Positions 1 through 9,427 of a stretch of 64,000 bases of DNA are shown piece after piece; the first letter of the stretch is position 1, and each line of letters starts with the position of its first letter. The translations under genes and the position numbers were made by a program. Location of the stretch: assembly GCA_016866235.1 (NCBI GenBank), contig VGMW01000002.1, positions 310,001 to 374,000 on the forward strand, written 5' to 3'. The stretch comes from Bacteroidota bacterium (GTDB lineage Bacteria > Bacteroidota > Bacteroidia > Cytophagales > Cyclobacteriaceae). The notes under the pieces are model-generated. The model worked only from the letters and a program-made list of their open reading frames with translations. It was not told the origin of the DNA and made no database searches.

Positions 1-2
1 AC

Positions 3-698
3 GCCGAATTGCTCAGCAAATTGCTGAAGGGTGATGACAAAATTCAGCTCTATTTGGAGACGTACGCCAAAACTTTTCCGGATGCGCCATCATTTAATGT
101 GGTGGGTGAAATAACAGGAACCTCAAAAAAAGATGAAATAATTGTGGTGGGTGGTCACCTGGATTCATGGGATCTTGGCCAGGGTGCGCACGATGATGGA
201 ACGGGCTGCGTACAATCCATTGAGGTGCTTCGTCTGTTTAAAGCCATGGGTGTCCGTCCGAACCGAACCATCCGGGCGGTTATGTTTATGAATGAAGAGA
301 ATGGTTTGCGTGGCGGTCTAAAATATGCGGAGCTCGCGAAGTTGAACAAAGAGAAACACATTGCCGCCATCGAATCTGACCGAGGGGGATTCACGCCACG
401 CGGTTTTACCATCGGAAAGACCAAGGAGTCAATTAAACAAACCATACAAAGCTGGAAACCATTGTTGGAGCCCTATGGTCTCTCTGACTTTAGCCAGGAA
501 GGCGGAGGGGCGGACATTGGACCGCTTCAGGATCAGGGTGTAACCCTCATGGGTTTCCTGCCAGATTCACAACGCTATTTTAATTATCACCATACTCCTG
601 AAGATACTTTTGATAAGGTGGATAAACGTGAACTGGAACTTGGCGCCGCTTCGATGGCGGCCATGGTATACCTGATCGATCGATACGGTCTTAAATGA
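3..698 (+). CDS. M28-family zinc aminopeptidase/carboxypeptidase, C-terminal part (cut by window edge)
   Basis: The frame is open to the left edge, so the signal peptide and N-terminal part lie outside the window. The visible 230 residues carry the M28 co-catalytic zinc site in order: His in GGHLDSWD, bridging Asp in AHDDGTG, the Glu pair in NEEN, Asp in ESDRGG, and the last His in YHHTPEDT. The family removes N-terminal residues from peptides or cleaves C-terminal dipeptides, usually outside the cytoplasm; substrate cannot be read from this fragment. All five ligand positions are present, so the enzyme looks active. It ends at a normal TGA, 50 bases before the next gene. Confidence 0.9.
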   Translation, partial: AELLSKLLKGDDKIQLYLETYAKTFPDAPSFNVVGEITGTSKKDEIIVVGGHLDSWDLGQGAHDDGTGCVQSIEVLRLFKAMGVRPNRTIRAVMFMNEENGLRGGLKYAELAKLNKEKHIAAIESDRGGFTPRGFTIGKTKESIKQTIQSWKPLLEPYGLSDFSQEGGGADIGPLQDQGVTLMGFLPDSQRYFNYHHTPEDTFDKVDKRELELGAASMAAMVYLIDRYGLK

Positions 699-748
699 TT
701 TTTATGAACGTCGGGAGTATTGCCTGTTCCCAATACCGATGAATTATT

Positions 749-1330
749 TTGGAGAATCTTCTTCCTTTTGATGGACGCCTGGTCTACCTCCCGAAACTTC
801 TGAAACAAGAGGAGGCTGATCGGTTTTTTGAGTTACTCATCAATGAACCGCATTGGAAGCCCGATGAGGTCATGATGTTTGGTAAGCTTATTGTCACCAA
901 ACGAAAAATGGCATGGTACGGAGATCCCGGCGCACAGTATCGTTATTCTGGTATTGATCGAAAGCCATTGGGCTGGACACCGGTTTTGAAAGCGCTTAAG
1001 GAAATTACTGAAGCAGGATCCGGCGAAAAGTTTAATTCCTGTCTGCTTAATCTTTATCACCACGGAAGCGAATCCATGGGATGGCACAGCGACAATGAAC
1101 CTGAACTAAAGAAAAATGGAACGATTGCATCGGTGAGTTTGGGTGCTGATCGGAAATTCTCTCTTAAGCATCGAAAATCAGGAGAAAAAATTTCGCTCCT
1201 GCTCGAGCATGGAAGTGTATTGCTGATGCAGGGAACTACACAGGAGTATTGGTTGCACCAACTTCCTCCCATGAAGAAGGTCACCGACCCGAGGATCAAC
1301 CTGACCTTCCGACAAATCAATTTACCCTAA
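749..1330 (+). CDS. AlkB-like 2-oxoglutarate/Fe(II) dioxygenase
   Basis: 193 residues, about the normal length for bacterial AlkB-type proteins. The iron-binding HxD is in [11 protein letters not shown] and the 2OG-binding arginines are in the C-terminal RINLTFR motif; the distal His is probably in the QEYWLHQLP stretch. The family repairs alkylated bases by oxidative demethylation. The frame opens after a TGA at 740 and contains no ATG until about residue 42, so a TTG start at 749 is chosen; two ATT codons just before it are less likely. Its stop overlaps the stop of the convergent gcvP by a few bases, leaving no room for a terminator between them. Confidence 0.85.
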   Translation: MENLLPFDGRLVYLPKLLKQEEADRFFELLINEPHWKPDEVMMFGKLIVTKRKMAWYGDPGAQYRYSGIDRKPLGWTPVLKALKEITEAGSGEKFNSCLLNLYHHGSESMGWHSDNEPELKKNGTIASVSLGADRKFSLKHRKSGEKISLLLEHGSVLLMQGTTQEYWLHQLPPMKKVTDPRINLTFRQINLP

Positions 1331-4191
1331 GACTGCTGCGCTGCGTATTCCTCTATCGGCAGGCAACTGCACACGAGGTTACGGTCACCATAAGCATTGT
1401 CGACGCGGCTAACCGATGGCCAAAATTTAGCCTCCTTAACATAAGGAAGCGGGAACGCAGCCTTTTGTCTGGAGTATGGCCTGTCCCACGCATCCGCCGT
1501 GATCACAGCAGCTGTATGCGGTGCCCGCTTCAGCACATTGTTTTCTTTATCGGCTTTGCCCTCTTCAACCTCTCTGATCTCGTTACGGATTTCAATCAGT
1601 GCATCGCAGAAACGATCCAACTCCGGCTTTGATTCACTTTCTGTCGGCTCAATCATAATCGTACCAGCTACCGGGAATGAAACGGTTGGTGCGTGGAATC
1701 CATAATCCATCAATCGCTTGGCCAGGTCCTCAACTTCAATTCCTGATTTTTTGAAATCACGGCAATCGACAATCATTTCATGGGCGCTGCGACCGTTCGT
1801 GCCGGTGTATAAAATTTTAAAATGTCCGTTCAAACGCTCTTTAATGTAATTGGCGTTCAGGATGGCAATTTTGGTCGCGTTGGTTAAGCCCTCGCCGCCC
1901 ATCATGGCGATGTAGGCGTATGAAATAGCAAGAATGCTTGCGCTGCCGAATGGTGCAGCCGATACAGCACTGATGGCCTTAGTGCCACCGGTTGTTACCA
2001 GGCTATGACCAGGCAGGAATGGCTTGAGCTTATCATTAACGCAGATTGGCCCCATGCCAGGACCGCCACCACCGTGGGGAATGCAAAACGTTTTGTGGAG
2101 GTTGAGGTGGCAAACATCAGCGCCAATGTTCGCAGGGCTGGTCAACCCAACCTGCGCATTCATATTTGCGCCGTCCATGTAGACCATTCCACCGAAACTG
2201 TGGATGACACTACAAATTTCTGTGATGGCCTCTTCGAATACACCGTGCGTAGAGGGATAGGTCACCATCAGACAAGAAAGATTGTCTTTGTATTGTTCTG
2301 CCTTGGCTTTCAGATCGGCGACGTCAATTTTTCCTTCTTCGTCAGACTTAACGACAATAACAGTCATGCCGGCCATGACAGCGCTCGCAGGATTTGTTCC
2401 GTGTGCCGAGGCAGGGATCAGAGCAATGTTTCTGTGGTGATCGCCACGGCTGAGGTGGTAAGCACGAATTACCATTAGTCCGGCATATTCTCCCTGAGCG
2501 CCACTGTTGGGCTGAAGAGATACACCAGTGAATCCGGTGATTTCAGAAAGCCATTGAATAAGATCATTCGTCAGCGTCTGGTAGCCTTCCGTTTGGTTAG
2601 ATGGCGCAAACGGATGGAGGTTTCCGAGTTCAGGCCAGGTAACCGGAATCATTTCCGCGGTGGCGTTGAGCTTCATCGTGCAGGACCCCAAAGAAATCAT
2701 GGAGTGCACCATGGATAGGTCTTTGGCCTCGAGCTTTTTGATGTAGCGCAGCATTTCATGTTCAGAATGATAGCTGTTGAATACCGGATGGGAAAGGTAG
2801 TTTGAGGTTCGTTTGATCGATTGGCTCCAATTGCTGTCCGCACCCGTGGTTTCCGATGGTGCAATCCCAAATACGGATGCAATTGATTTTATATCGTCAG
2901 GCGTTGTGGTTTCATCCAGTGAGATGCCTACTGAACCGTTTCCGAAGAACCTGAAGTTCATTTGATGCTCCTCCGCTTTTTTACGAAGGGCTGCCTCATC
3001 CTTCACTTCAACATGAAGGGTGTCGAAGAAAAAGTTATTGGTCTGTTTAAAGCCGCCCTTTGTAAGGACGTTATTTAATGAGGTAGTGAGCGAATGGATG
3101 CGCTCAGCAATCATCTTTAGCCTTTTTGGTCCGTGGTAAACGGCGTACATGCCGGCCATCACACTGAGCAACACCTGTGCTGTACAAATGTTCGAGGTTG
3201 CTTTTTCTCTTCGAATGTGTTGTTCGCGGGTTTGAAGCGCCATACGGTAGGCTGCTCCACCGGAGGCATCGACCGATGCACCGATGATGCGACCGGGCAT
3301 CAGTCGCTTGTATTCATCTTTAGTAGAGAAGAAGGCTGCGTGCGGTCCACCGAATCCCATTGGAATGCCGAACCGTTGGGAAGATCCAACCACCACATCT
3401 GCACCCATTTCACCAGGTGATTTCATCAACAGGCAGGCCATCAGATCGGTGCCCATCACCACGGCGACTTCCTGCTCGTGGGCTGCAGCGGCGAAGGCTG
3501 AGTAATCTCGAATATTTCCATGGTCGTCCGGGTTCTGAACGTAAACCGCGAACAGTGAAGCGTCGGTGATGTCAAGCTGATTGATATCTCCGGTTACCAG
3601 TTCGATGCCGATGGGGGCAGACCTGGTTTTGAGTACATCGATGGTTTGTGGAAAACATTTTTTGTCAACAAAAAATTTCGCTGCGTTTTTCTTGGAAGGC
3701 TTGCGTGACGCAAAGAGCATGTGCATGGCTTCTGCGGCAGCGGTGGCTTCGTCGAGCAGCGATGCATTGGCGATCTCCATTCCGGTGAGATCGATTACCA
3801 TGGTCTGGTAATTGATCAGCGCTTCAAGTCTGCCCTGAGCGATTTCAGCCTGGTAAGGAGTATAAGCGGTGTACCAACCTGGATTTTCCAGAATGTTGCG
3901 AAGAATAACGCCCGGAGTGAACGTCGGGTAATAGCCCGCGCCGATGTAGGAGCGGTAGACTTTATTTGCAGAGACTGTTTTTTTGAAGGATGCTAAAAAT
4001 TCCTGTTCTGTTTTTGGGGCTGGCAGGTCAAGAGGCTTACGAATCCTGATGCCGGCGGGAACCGTCTGGCTGATTAATTCGTCCAGACTTTTTACGCCTA
4101 TGGTTTTGAGCATTTGTGCTACCTGAGCATTGTCCGGTCCATTATGCCGGTTTTCAAAATTTTCCCTGTATGAAGCAGCAGATGAAGTCAT
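1327..4191 (-). CDS. gcvP: Glycine dehydrogenase (decarboxylating), P-protein
   Basis: 954 residues, the normal length for a single-chain P-protein with two homologous halves. The PLP lysine lies in [17 protein letters not shown] near residue 701, followed by the glycine-rich loop typical of the family. It decarboxylates glycine and passes the aminomethyl group to the H-protein of the glycine cleavage system; gcvT and gcvH are not in the window. A minus-strand TAnnTTTG box (TAGATTTG) lies at 4217-4224, 25 bases before the ATG, so it probably has its own promoter separate from ndk, which ends in a terminator just upstream. Confidence 0.97.
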   Translation of the reverse strand: MTSSAASYRENFENRHNGPDNAQVAQMLKTIGVKSLDELISQTVPAGIRIRKPLDLPAPKTEQEFLASFKKTVSANKVYRSYIGAGYYPTFTPGVILRNILENPGWYTAYTPYQAEIAQGRLEALINYQTMVIDLTGMEIANASLLDEATAAAEAMHMLFASRKPSKKNAAKFFVDKKCFPQTIDVLKTRSAPIGIELVTGDINQLDITDASLFAVYVQNPDDHGNIRDYSAFAAAAHEQEVAVVMGTDLMACLLMKSPGEMGADVVVGSSQRFGIPMGFGGPHAAFFSTKDEYKRLMPGRIIGASVDASGGAAYRMALQTREQHIRREKATSNICTAQVLLSVMAGMYAVYHGPKRLKMIAERIHSLTTSLNNVLTKGGFKQTNNFFFDTLHVEVKDEAALRKKAEEHQMNFRFFGNGSVGISLDETTTPDDIKSIASVFGIAPSETTGADSNWSQSIKRTSNYLSHPVFNSYHSEHEMLRYIKKLEAKDLSMVHSMISLGSCTMKLNATAEMIPVTWPELGNLHPFAPSNQTEGYQTLTNDLIQWLSEITGFTGVSLQPNSGAQGEYAGLMVIRAYHLSRGDHHRNIALIPASAHGTNPASAVMAGMTVIVVKSDEEGKIDVADLKAKAEQYKDNLSCLMVTYPSTHGVFEEAITEICSVIHSFGGMVYMDGANMNAQVGLTSPANIGADVCHLNLHKTFCIPHGGGGPGMGPICVNDKLKPFLPGHSLVTTGGTKAISAVSAAPFGSASILAISYAYIAMMGGEGLTNATKIAILNANYIKERLNGHFKILYTGTNGRSAHEMIVDCRDFKKSGIEVEDLAKRLMDYGFHAPTVSFPVAGTIMIEPTESESKPELDRFCDALIEIRNEIREVEEGKADKENNVLKRAPHTAAVITADAWDRPYSRQKAAFPLPYVKEAKFWPSVSRVDNAYGDRNLVCSCLPIEEYAAQQS

Positions 4192-4216
4192 GAAAATCAG
4201 TGGTTTTTTTGCGGCA

Positions 4217-4224
4217 CAAATCTA
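4217..4224 (-). promoter_or_regulatory. Bacteroidota -7 box upstream of gcvP
   Basis: Read on the minus strand this is TAGATTTG, a full match to TAnnTTTG, 25 bases upstream of the gcvP ATG. No good TTTG -33 element at the usual 18-19 base spacing was found. Confidence 0.55.
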
Positions 4225-4260
4225 TATGTTTTTGCCAAGGGCCTTCCTGGTCTGTAAACA

Positions 4261-4286
4261 AAAAACCCCGGCTCATCCGGGGTTTT
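4261..4286 (-). terminator. Intrinsic terminator behind ndk
   Basis: CCCCGG, loop CTCAT, CCGGGG, with an A-run on the left and a T-run on the right, so it works as a U-tailed hairpin on either strand. It sits 20 bases past the ndk stop codon and separates ndk from gcvP. Confidence 0.85.
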
Positions 4287-4305
4287 GCTGTGGTTCAGTT
4301 TTTAT

Positions 4306-4725
4306 TCAGAATCTTTCAAACTGGCTGAAGAAGAAGTTGCCTTCAATCTCTGCGTTGGCATCTGAATCGGAACCGTGAATGGCATTGGCATCGATGGACT
4401 TGGCAAAGAGTGCCCGAATGGTTCCGGGGGCAGCCTTTTGCGGGTCGGTAGCACCAATCAGTTTTCTGAAATCCTCAACGGCATTGTCTTTTTCAAGAAT
4501 CATCGGAACAATGGCCCCGGAGGACATGTACTGGCAAAGATCCTTGTAGAAGGGTCTTTCCTTGTGGATGGCATAAAATTGTCCTGCAAGTTCAGCGGAG
4601 AGACGGGTTTTCTTCATGGCAACGATCCTGAAGCCCGCTTCTTCAATCATTTTGGTGATTGCTCCCGCATTTCCCGCCGAAACTGCATCCGGCTTAAGCA
4701 TGGTAAAAGTCCTGTTGTTGGGCAT
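4306..4725 (-). CDS. ndk: Nucleoside diphosphate kinase
   Basis: 139 residues starting [15 protein letters not shown], the standard NDK N-terminus, with the phosphorylated His117 in [12 protein letters not shown]. It transfers the gamma phosphate between nucleoside triphosphates and diphosphates. The frame stays open 38 codons further upstream, but that extension has no family similarity and runs through the promoter box TATTTTTG at 4755-4762, so the ATG at 4725 is the start. The gene is divergent from the DHH phosphoesterase, with which it shares the intergenic control region, and ends in a strong terminator. Confidence 0.96.
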   Translation of the reverse strand: MPNNRTFTMLKPDAVSAGNAGAITKMIEEAGFRIVAMKKTRLSAELAGQFYAIHKERPFYKDLCQYMSSGAIVPMILEKDNAVEDFRKLIGATDPQKAAPGTIRALFAKSIDANAIHGSDSDANAEIEGNFFFSQFERF

Positions 4726-4754
4726 AATCGTTTCCTTTTTTGGTTTTTGAGGCG

Positions 4755-4762
4755 CAAAAATA
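4755..4762 (-). promoter_or_regulatory. Bacteroidota -7 box of ndk
   Basis: Minus-strand TATTTTTG matches TAnnTTTG and lies 30 bases before the ndk ATG. It decides the start codon, since the upstream open frame would begin before the promoter. Confidence 0.55.
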
Positions 4763-4844
4763 GTAAAAGCAGCAAATCCTGACCCCTGCCTACAGGTACT
4801 GTCGGGGAGGCGATGTCTGATTTTTTGCCAATTTTGCACCCCTC

Positions 4845-5867
4845 ATGAATATCCCTTCTGAACTTATTGACCTGCTGGGAAAACCGTCACGGGTGGTTAT
4901 TGTCACCCACTTTAAGCCGGATGCAGATGCTCTAGGCTCCTCCCTGGGTTTGAGCGGATATTTAAAAAAGAAGAACCACAGTGTACGGGTAATCACACCC
5001 AGCGATTACCCTGATTTTTTAAACTGGATGCCTGGGGCGGATGACGTTACCATGGTCCGCAAGGGTCAGCCCGCGACGCAGCAAGAGGCAGACGCGTACA
5101 TCCGAAATGCAGAACTGATTTTTTGTCTCGACTTTTCCGGGTTGAACAGAATTGAAACCCTTGAAGACCCTGTTAGAAAGTCGCCAGCATATAAGGTGAT
5201 GATCGATCACCATTTGGAGCCAGAAAGTTTTTCTGATTTCAGTGTGTGGGATTTACGCTCTGCATCAACAGCCGGGCTCGTGTTGAGGTTCATGGATATG
5301 ATGGGCGATGGCGATTTGGTCGACGCATCCATTGCAACCTGTCTGTATGCCGGATTGATGACCGACACCGGAGGCTTTCGTCACAACAACACCACCGCCG
5401 ACGAATTTGAAACTGCGGCACGACTTACCAGGAAAGGTGCCGTGCCAAATGAAATTGCTGCTAAAATTTATGACAGCAGCACCTTAGATCGCCTCAAGCT
5501 TACTGGACATGTGCTGTGCAACAAACTCACGGTGCTGACAGAATTCAGGACGGCTTACATGACCCTTTCTAAAAATGAATTGGAAAATTTCAGTTTTCAG
5601 ACCGGAGACACGGAAGGGTTGGTCAACTATGGCCTCTCCATCAAAGGAATTCAGCTTTCAGTATTTTTTATTGAACGCGATGATCAGATAAAAATTTCAT
5701 TCCGATCGGTTGGTTCCTTCTCGGTGAATGAAATGGCCCGTAAACATTTTAATGGCGGTGGTCATCGAAACGCTGCCGGTGGATCGTCCTCAGAAAGTTT
5801 ACAGGAAACAGTTAGCCGGTTTTTAAATATTTTGAACGAATACAGGGATAAACTTCTTAGCAACTGA
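4845..5867 (+). CDS. DHH/DHHA1 phosphoesterase, NrnA-like oligoribonuclease
   Basis: 340 residues. The N-terminal DHH domain shows the first metal motif THFKPDADALGSS (residues 21-33) and the signature DHH at 121-123; the C-terminal DHHA1 domain has GGGHRNAAGG near residues 305-315. Proteins of this build degrade nanoRNA and pAp (NrnA), and some act on cyclic dinucleotides; which applies here cannot be decided from sequence alone. A near-consensus box CAATTTTG ends 8 bases before the ATG. The stop codon overlaps the next gene's start (TGATG), so it heads an operon with the two FKBP genes and rdgB. Confidence 0.9.
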   Translation: MNIPSELIDLLGKPSRVVIVTHFKPDADALGSSLGLSGYLKKKNHSVRVITPSDYPDFLNWMPGADDVTMVRKGQPATQQEADAYIRNAELIFCLDFSGLNRIETLEDPVRKSPAYKVMIDHHLEPESFSDFSVWDLRSASTAGLVLRFMDMMGDGDLVDASIATCLYAGLMTDTGGFRHNNTTADEFETAARLTRKGAVPNEIAAKIYDSSTLDRLKLTGHVLCNKLTVLTEFRTAYMTLSKNELENFSFQTGDTEGLVNYGLSIKGIQLSVFFIERDDQIKISFRSVGSFSVNEMARKHFNGGGHRNAAGGSSSESLQETVSRFLNILNEYRDKLLSN

Positions 5868-6766
5868 TGAATCAAATACGTGTTTTCGGGAAGTCATTAA
5901 TGTACCTCGCTGCCATCTCTTTGTTGGGTGCTTGTTCTAAACCCAAGACAACCGCTGGTTTGGAGTTTGAATACCTCCGGAAAGGAGATGGAAAAGTGGT
6001 GGCCCCAGGACAGTTTCTGCTTATCGATCTTACCGTAGAAGACGGAAAAGATTCTGTTTGGCTGGACACCCGGGAAAGTCGCGAACCTGCATTGGTTAGG
6101 GTCGATCCTGAAAATGAAAAATTCCCTGATCAGGGTGAAAGCGGTGTGTACAGGATGTTGTCCAAAGGCGACAGCGTAACTTTTACCATCGATGTGGCTA
6201 CCATTTATGAAAAAACATGGATGCAGCCAGTACCGAAATCACTGGACAGAAAAATGCCGGTAACCTATCAGGTAGGGGTGCTTGAGGTGATGGATGAATC
6301 CAGGCTCAAAGCCTATCAACAACAGCGCCTCGAAGAGCAGGAACGAAATCGCCTCAACGAAGCAATCGTTCAGTTTGGGAAGGATACAACCACCATTTCG
6401 ACGCATCTCAAATCAAAAAACATCAAACCAAAAATTTCTGCTGATGGCATTCGATATACAGTCGAGCGGGAGGGCAGTGGCCGCACACCACAGACCGGGT
6501 CAAAAGCCTATGTCCGATACAAGGGTTACACCCTGGACGGCAGGGTCTTTGATAATAATTTACAGGGTTCACCACTTGAGGTAGAAGTTGGTAAGGGAAA
6601 AGTGATCAGTGGATGGGACACCATGTTAAAGGAAATGAAAAAGGGTAGTCGTTACACAGTTTACCTGCCTTCGTTGTTTGGTTATGGAGACCGCGGTTTT
6701 GAGCCTGATATCAAGCCAAACACCATCCTGGTTTTTGAAATGGAGATCACCGATATCAAAGACTAA
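5867..6766 (+). CDS. FKBP-type peptidyl-prolyl isomerase lipoprotein, two FKBP-like halves
   Basis: 299 residues with a lipoprotein signal (lipobox LLGAC, Cys23), so it is probably anchored on the periplasmic or outer-membrane side. The C-terminal FKBP domain (about 188-299) is well kept: VRYKGYTLDGRVFDNN, the VISGWDTMLKEMKKGSR segment and LFGYGDRG. The first half (about 33-135) has the same strand order but lacks the conserved aromatic residues, and looks like a degenerate FKBP domain. It should assist proline isomerisation during folding of exported proteins. Its start overlaps the DHH gene stop by one base and its end overlaps the next FKBP gene the same way. Confidence 0.88.
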   Translation: MNQIRVFGKSLMYLAAISLLGACSKPKTTAGLEFEYLRKGDGKVVAPGQFLLIDLTVEDGKDSVWLDTRESREPALVRVDPENEKFPDQGESGVYRMLSKGDSVTFTIDVATIYEKTWMQPVPKSLDRKMPVTYQVGVLEVMDESRLKAYQQQRLEEQERNRLNEAIVQFGKDTTTISTHLKSKNIKPKISADGIRYTVEREGSGRTPQTGSKAYVRYKGYTLDGRVFDNNLQGSPLEVEVGKGKVISGWDTMLKEMKKGSRYTVYLPSLFGYGDRGFEPDIKPNTILVFEMEITDIKD

Positions 6767-7278
6767 TGAACAAGTTGTTTGCTCCGCTGGTTGTAATGGC
6801 CCTGCTGGGTTTGGGGTCTTGTCTAAACCTTGATTCTCCCTGTATACGAAATGTGAGTCAGGGATTGTTGGACCTGGTAGATACCGTCAGACTCAATCAG
6901 GATACTAAACTTATTGATGCATATCTGGTCAAAAACAGCATTACGGCCATCAAGGATCGGACAGGCTTACGTTACCGGATTACACAGGAAGGCACAGGGG
7001 ATACGGCTTGTCTTGGAAGTTACATTACTGCCAATTATTCCGGCCGATTCTTGTCCAATGGTTCAACATTTGATCAATCCGGGGCCTCTCCTAGATCTTT
7101 TAGAGTTTCCGACCTTATTCTAGGATGGCAGATTGGATTCCTGAAACTTAAAAAAGGTTCGAAAGCAGTTTTCTATGTACCCTCAGGACTTGCGTACGGC
7201 GTCAATGGGAAACCTCCTTCTATTCCTTCCAATGCAGTGTTGATTTTTGATCTTGAGGTGATCGATATTCAGCAATGA
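6766..7278 (+). CDS. FKBP-type peptidyl-prolyl isomerase lipoprotein, single domain
   Basis: 170 residues with a lipobox GLGSC (Cys19) and one FKBP domain from about residue 62 to the end: the ITANYSGRFLSNGSTFDQS, LILGWQIGFLKLKKGSK and GLAYGVNG elements. It is the second of a translationally overlapping pair of FKBP lipoproteins. Gliding bacteria of this phylum have an FKBP lipoprotein named GldI, but nothing here is specific enough to use that name. Its stop overlaps the rdgB start (ATGA). Confidence 0.87.
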   Translation: MNKLFAPLVVMALLGLGSCLNLDSPCIRNVSQGLLDLVDTVRLNQDTKLIDAYLVKNSITAIKDRTGLRYRITQEGTGDTACLGSYITANYSGRFLSNGSTFDQSGASPRSFRVSDLILGWQIGFLKLKKGSKAVFYVPSGLAYGVNGKPPSIPSNAVLIFDLEVIDIQQ

Positions 7279-7856
7279 TTTCGGTTTGCTTTGCAACCAA
7301 CAACCTTCACAAACTAGAGGAAGTTCGTGCCATCGTGCCCGACATCAGGATTTTGAGCCTGAAGGAAATCGGCTTTACCGGTGAACTTCGTGAGGATTTC
7401 GAAACGCTAGAGGAGAACGCACTTCAAAAAGCACAACAAATCGCAAATCGGTTTGGCATTGATTGTTTTGCCGACGACAGCGGTCTTGAGGTGCAGGCCT
7501 TACAGGGTGCGCCCGGAGCACACACTGCACATTATGCAGGACCAGAACGTGATGATGGAAAAAACATGGATCTGCTTTTAAAAAATCTTCAAGGGCAGTT
7601 GTACCGACAGGCTCAATTCAGGACAGTAATCGCGCTGCTTCAAGGTGGTGCAACACAAATTTTTCAAGGCACACTGAGTGGATCCATCGCTGATTCAAAA
7701 CAAGGAACCAATGGATTCGGATATGATCCGATTTTTATTCCAGACGGATATTCCTGCACGGTGGCTCAGCTGAGTATGGATGAGAAAAATAAAATCAGTC
7801 ACCGATCTAAAGCCGTGAAACAATTGGCGGTATTTCTGAACCAGGGTGCTTCCTGA
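7275..7856 (+). CDS. rdgB: XTP/dITP pyrophosphatase (Ham1 family)
   Basis: 193 residues. Family motifs are FATNNLHKLEEV at the N-terminus, FADDSGLEVQAL with ALQGAPGAHTAHYAG in the middle, and GTNGFGYDPIF followed by SHRSKA at the C-terminus. It removes deaminated purine nucleotides before they enter DNA or RNA. It starts inside the stop of the FKBP gene by an ATGA overlap, which places nucleotide-pool cleaning in the same transcript as the folding lipoproteins; this is probably gene packing rather than shared function. Confidence 0.95.
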   Translation: MISVCFATNNLHKLEEVRAIVPDIRILSLKEIGFTGELREDFETLEENALQKAQQIANRFGIDCFADDSGLEVQALQGAPGAHTAHYAGPERDDGKNMDLLLKNLQGQLYRQAQFRTVIALLQGGATQIFQGTLSGSIADSKQGTNGFGYDPIFIPDGYSCTVAQLSMDEKNKISHRSKAVKQLAVFLNQGAS

Positions 7857-7926
7857 CGGTCGTCATGGCAAGCAATGATTCTCTGAATTAAAAATCCGGA
7901 TCGTCGGAGGCAGCAATAATATTGCT

Positions 7927-8517
7927 GTGTTGGAAGAAATACTTTCTGCTTATACAGACGCTCAAAAAAAGGAACTGTTTCATCAGGAACTTTTCCCACA
8001 TCTTCGTGCGCTGTACAACTTTGCTTACCGTCTCACCCTCCAGGAAGACGACGCCCGTGATTTGGTTCAGGACACTTTTCTAAAGGCATTGCGTTTTCTG
8101 GATTCTTTCAAAAAGGGAACCAATGCACAAGCTTGGCTGTTCCGTATTCTGAAAAACAGCTTCATCAACGAGTACCGAAAGAAGCGTAAAGAGCCCGTCA
8201 AGGTTGATTACCAGGATGTCGAAAACATTTACAATGCTGAAGAAGGCACAGCGCGTATGGGTGAGCTGATTCGAATTGATGAATTTAAAAATCAGGTAGG
8301 CGACGAGATATCGGGTGCCGTAAACGGATTGGATGAGGATTTCAGAACTGTGGTGGTGCTCTGTGACCTTGAAGGCTTTAAATATGAGGAGATTGCTGAG
8401 GTGCTCGAAATTCCAATTGGTACTGTGCGCAGCCGGCTGCATCGGGCGAGGCATTTGCTGCGTGAAAAGCTAATGACCTATGCAAAAGAAATGGGGTATA
8501 AAACAAACGGACAATGA
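7927..8517 (+). CDS. ECF-type RNA polymerase sigma factor
   Basis: 196 residues. Region 2 covers about residues 20-95 (LVQDTFLKALRFLDSF, then the AQAWLFRILKNSFINEYRKK segment) and region 4 about 125-185, with the helix-turn-helix in YEEIAEVLEIPIGTVRSRLH. It starts at GTG; there is no better in-frame start. The stop overlaps the ATG of a small zinc-type anti-sigma gene, the usual sigma/anti-sigma arrangement. That partner is broken here by an in-frame stop, so the sigma factor may be unrestrained or controlled in another way. Confidence 0.9.
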   Translation: MLEEILSAYTDAQKKELFHQELFPHLRALYNFAYRLTLQEDDARDLVQDTFLKALRFLDSFKKGTNAQAWLFRILKNSFINEYRKKRKEPVKVDYQDVENIYNAEEGTARMGELIRIDEFKNQVGDEISGAVNGLDEDFRTVVVLCDLEGFKYEEIAEVLEIPIGTVRSRLHRARHLLREKLMTYAKEMGYKTNGQ

Positions 8518-8759
8518 ACAATTCGGATAAGCTATTCAGAAATGGTGGGTATTGTTTTCAAGAGGCGCATGCTGTTTTGGATGGAATGGCCACCCCGTAA
8601 CAAACGGAATTTTTCATGAAACACGCTGCAACCTGTGGTCGATGCCGTAATAATTACGAAATTGACCGCTTCATTCAGGGACAAATCCGCAGCAAGTGCA
8701 ACGGAATGGCTCCTCCGGATGATTGGATTTCAAAACTGATCCGAACACTTAAACTTTAG
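8514..8759 (+). pseudogene. Zinc-type anti-sigma factor interrupted by an in-frame TAA
   Basis: Translation from the ATG at 8514 overlapping the sigma factor stop gives 28 residues ending ...HAVLDGMATP, then TAA at 8598-8600, then 52 more residues in the same frame to TAG at 8757-8759. The whole makes an 81-codon protein with the HX3CX2C zinc motif (His37, Cys41, Cys44) that small anti-sigma factors of this phylum carry after a VLDGxATPEQ-like segment. The stop falls where Glu is expected, so a single G to T change of GAA to TAA explains it. An ATG at 8616 could still give a 47-residue piece that keeps the zinc motif. A sequencing error cannot be excluded. Confidence 0.8.
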
Positions 8760-8763
8760 ATCC

Positions 8764-9330
8764 ATGGCCGGAAAGGCTCTGATTTTTTGTGCGCCTTCCG
8801 GCTCTGGAAAAACAAGTCTGGTAAAAGGGCTTCTCGCCCGAAATGGCAATCTGGCTTTCTCTGTGTCGGCTACCACCAGATCTCCCCGACAGCAGGAACT
8901 TCATGGCAGGGATTATTATTTTATTTCCCCTGAGGATTTCCAATCAAAAATAAATGCAGGTGATTTTGTTGAATGGGAAGAAGTGTATGCGGGAACCCGG
9001 TATGGAACGTTGACTTCTGAAATCGAACGAATTTGGTCGGAGGGAAAGGATGTGATTTTTGACATCGACGTACAAGGTGGCCTGAACCTGAAAAAGTATT
9101 TTGGTGATAAGGCCCTGGCGATTTTTGTTGCCGTTCCGTCGTTGGAGGTGCTCAAAACCCGACTTGCGCGCAGGGGTACGGAGAGCGACGAGTCATTTCA
9201 GAAGCGCATAGACAAGGCAGCGCATGAGGCAAAATTTAGCAATCAGTTTGATAGGATAATTATCAATGATGATTTTGACCGTGCATTGAATGAGGCTGAA
9301 CAAGTCTATGATGTCTTCGCAAAGGGTTAG
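8764..9330 (+). CDS. gmk: Guanylate kinase
   Basis: 188 residues. The P-loop APSGSGKTSL is at residues 10-19, and the GMP-binding segment RSPRQQELHGRDYYF follows, with VEWEEVYAGTRYGT and DIDVQGGLNLK typical of bacterial Gmk. It phosphorylates GMP to GDP. It starts 5 bases after the broken anti-sigma gene, so it is probably co-transcribed with the sigma factor. Confidence 0.96.
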   Translation: MAGKALIFCAPSGSGKTSLVKGLLARNGNLAFSVSATTRSPRQQELHGRDYYFISPEDFQSKINAGDFVEWEEVYAGTRYGTLTSEIERIWSEGKDVIFDIDVQGGLNLKKYFGDKALAIFVAVPSLEVLKTRLARRGTESDESFQKRIDKAAHEAKFSNQFDRIIINDDFDRALNEAEQVYDVFAKG

Positions 9331-9412
9331 TTTCCAAACGGCCATCCACTAATCTTAAATGAGGATTCTGGAGTGCGTCTTGTACCAAACCGGTAATCCG
9401 ATTCTTGCTTTG

Positions 9413-9420
9413 TAGTTTTG
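9413..9420 (+). promoter_or_regulatory. Bacteroidota -7 box of nadD
   Basis: TAGTTTTG, a full TAnnTTTG match, ends 7 bases before the nadD ATG at 9428. Transcription from it would start at or next to the start codon. No clear -33 TTTG was found. Confidence 0.5.
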
Positions 9421-9427
9421 CTCTGGA

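Noticed and set aside
4130-4378. Plus-strand open frame between gcvP and ndk
   Set aside because: It is antisense to gcvP and ndk ends and crosses the terminator; no protein-like features.
4726-4839. 38-codon N-terminal extension of ndk
   Set aside because: No family member carries it as far as I know, and it covers the minus-strand promoter box at 4755-4762.
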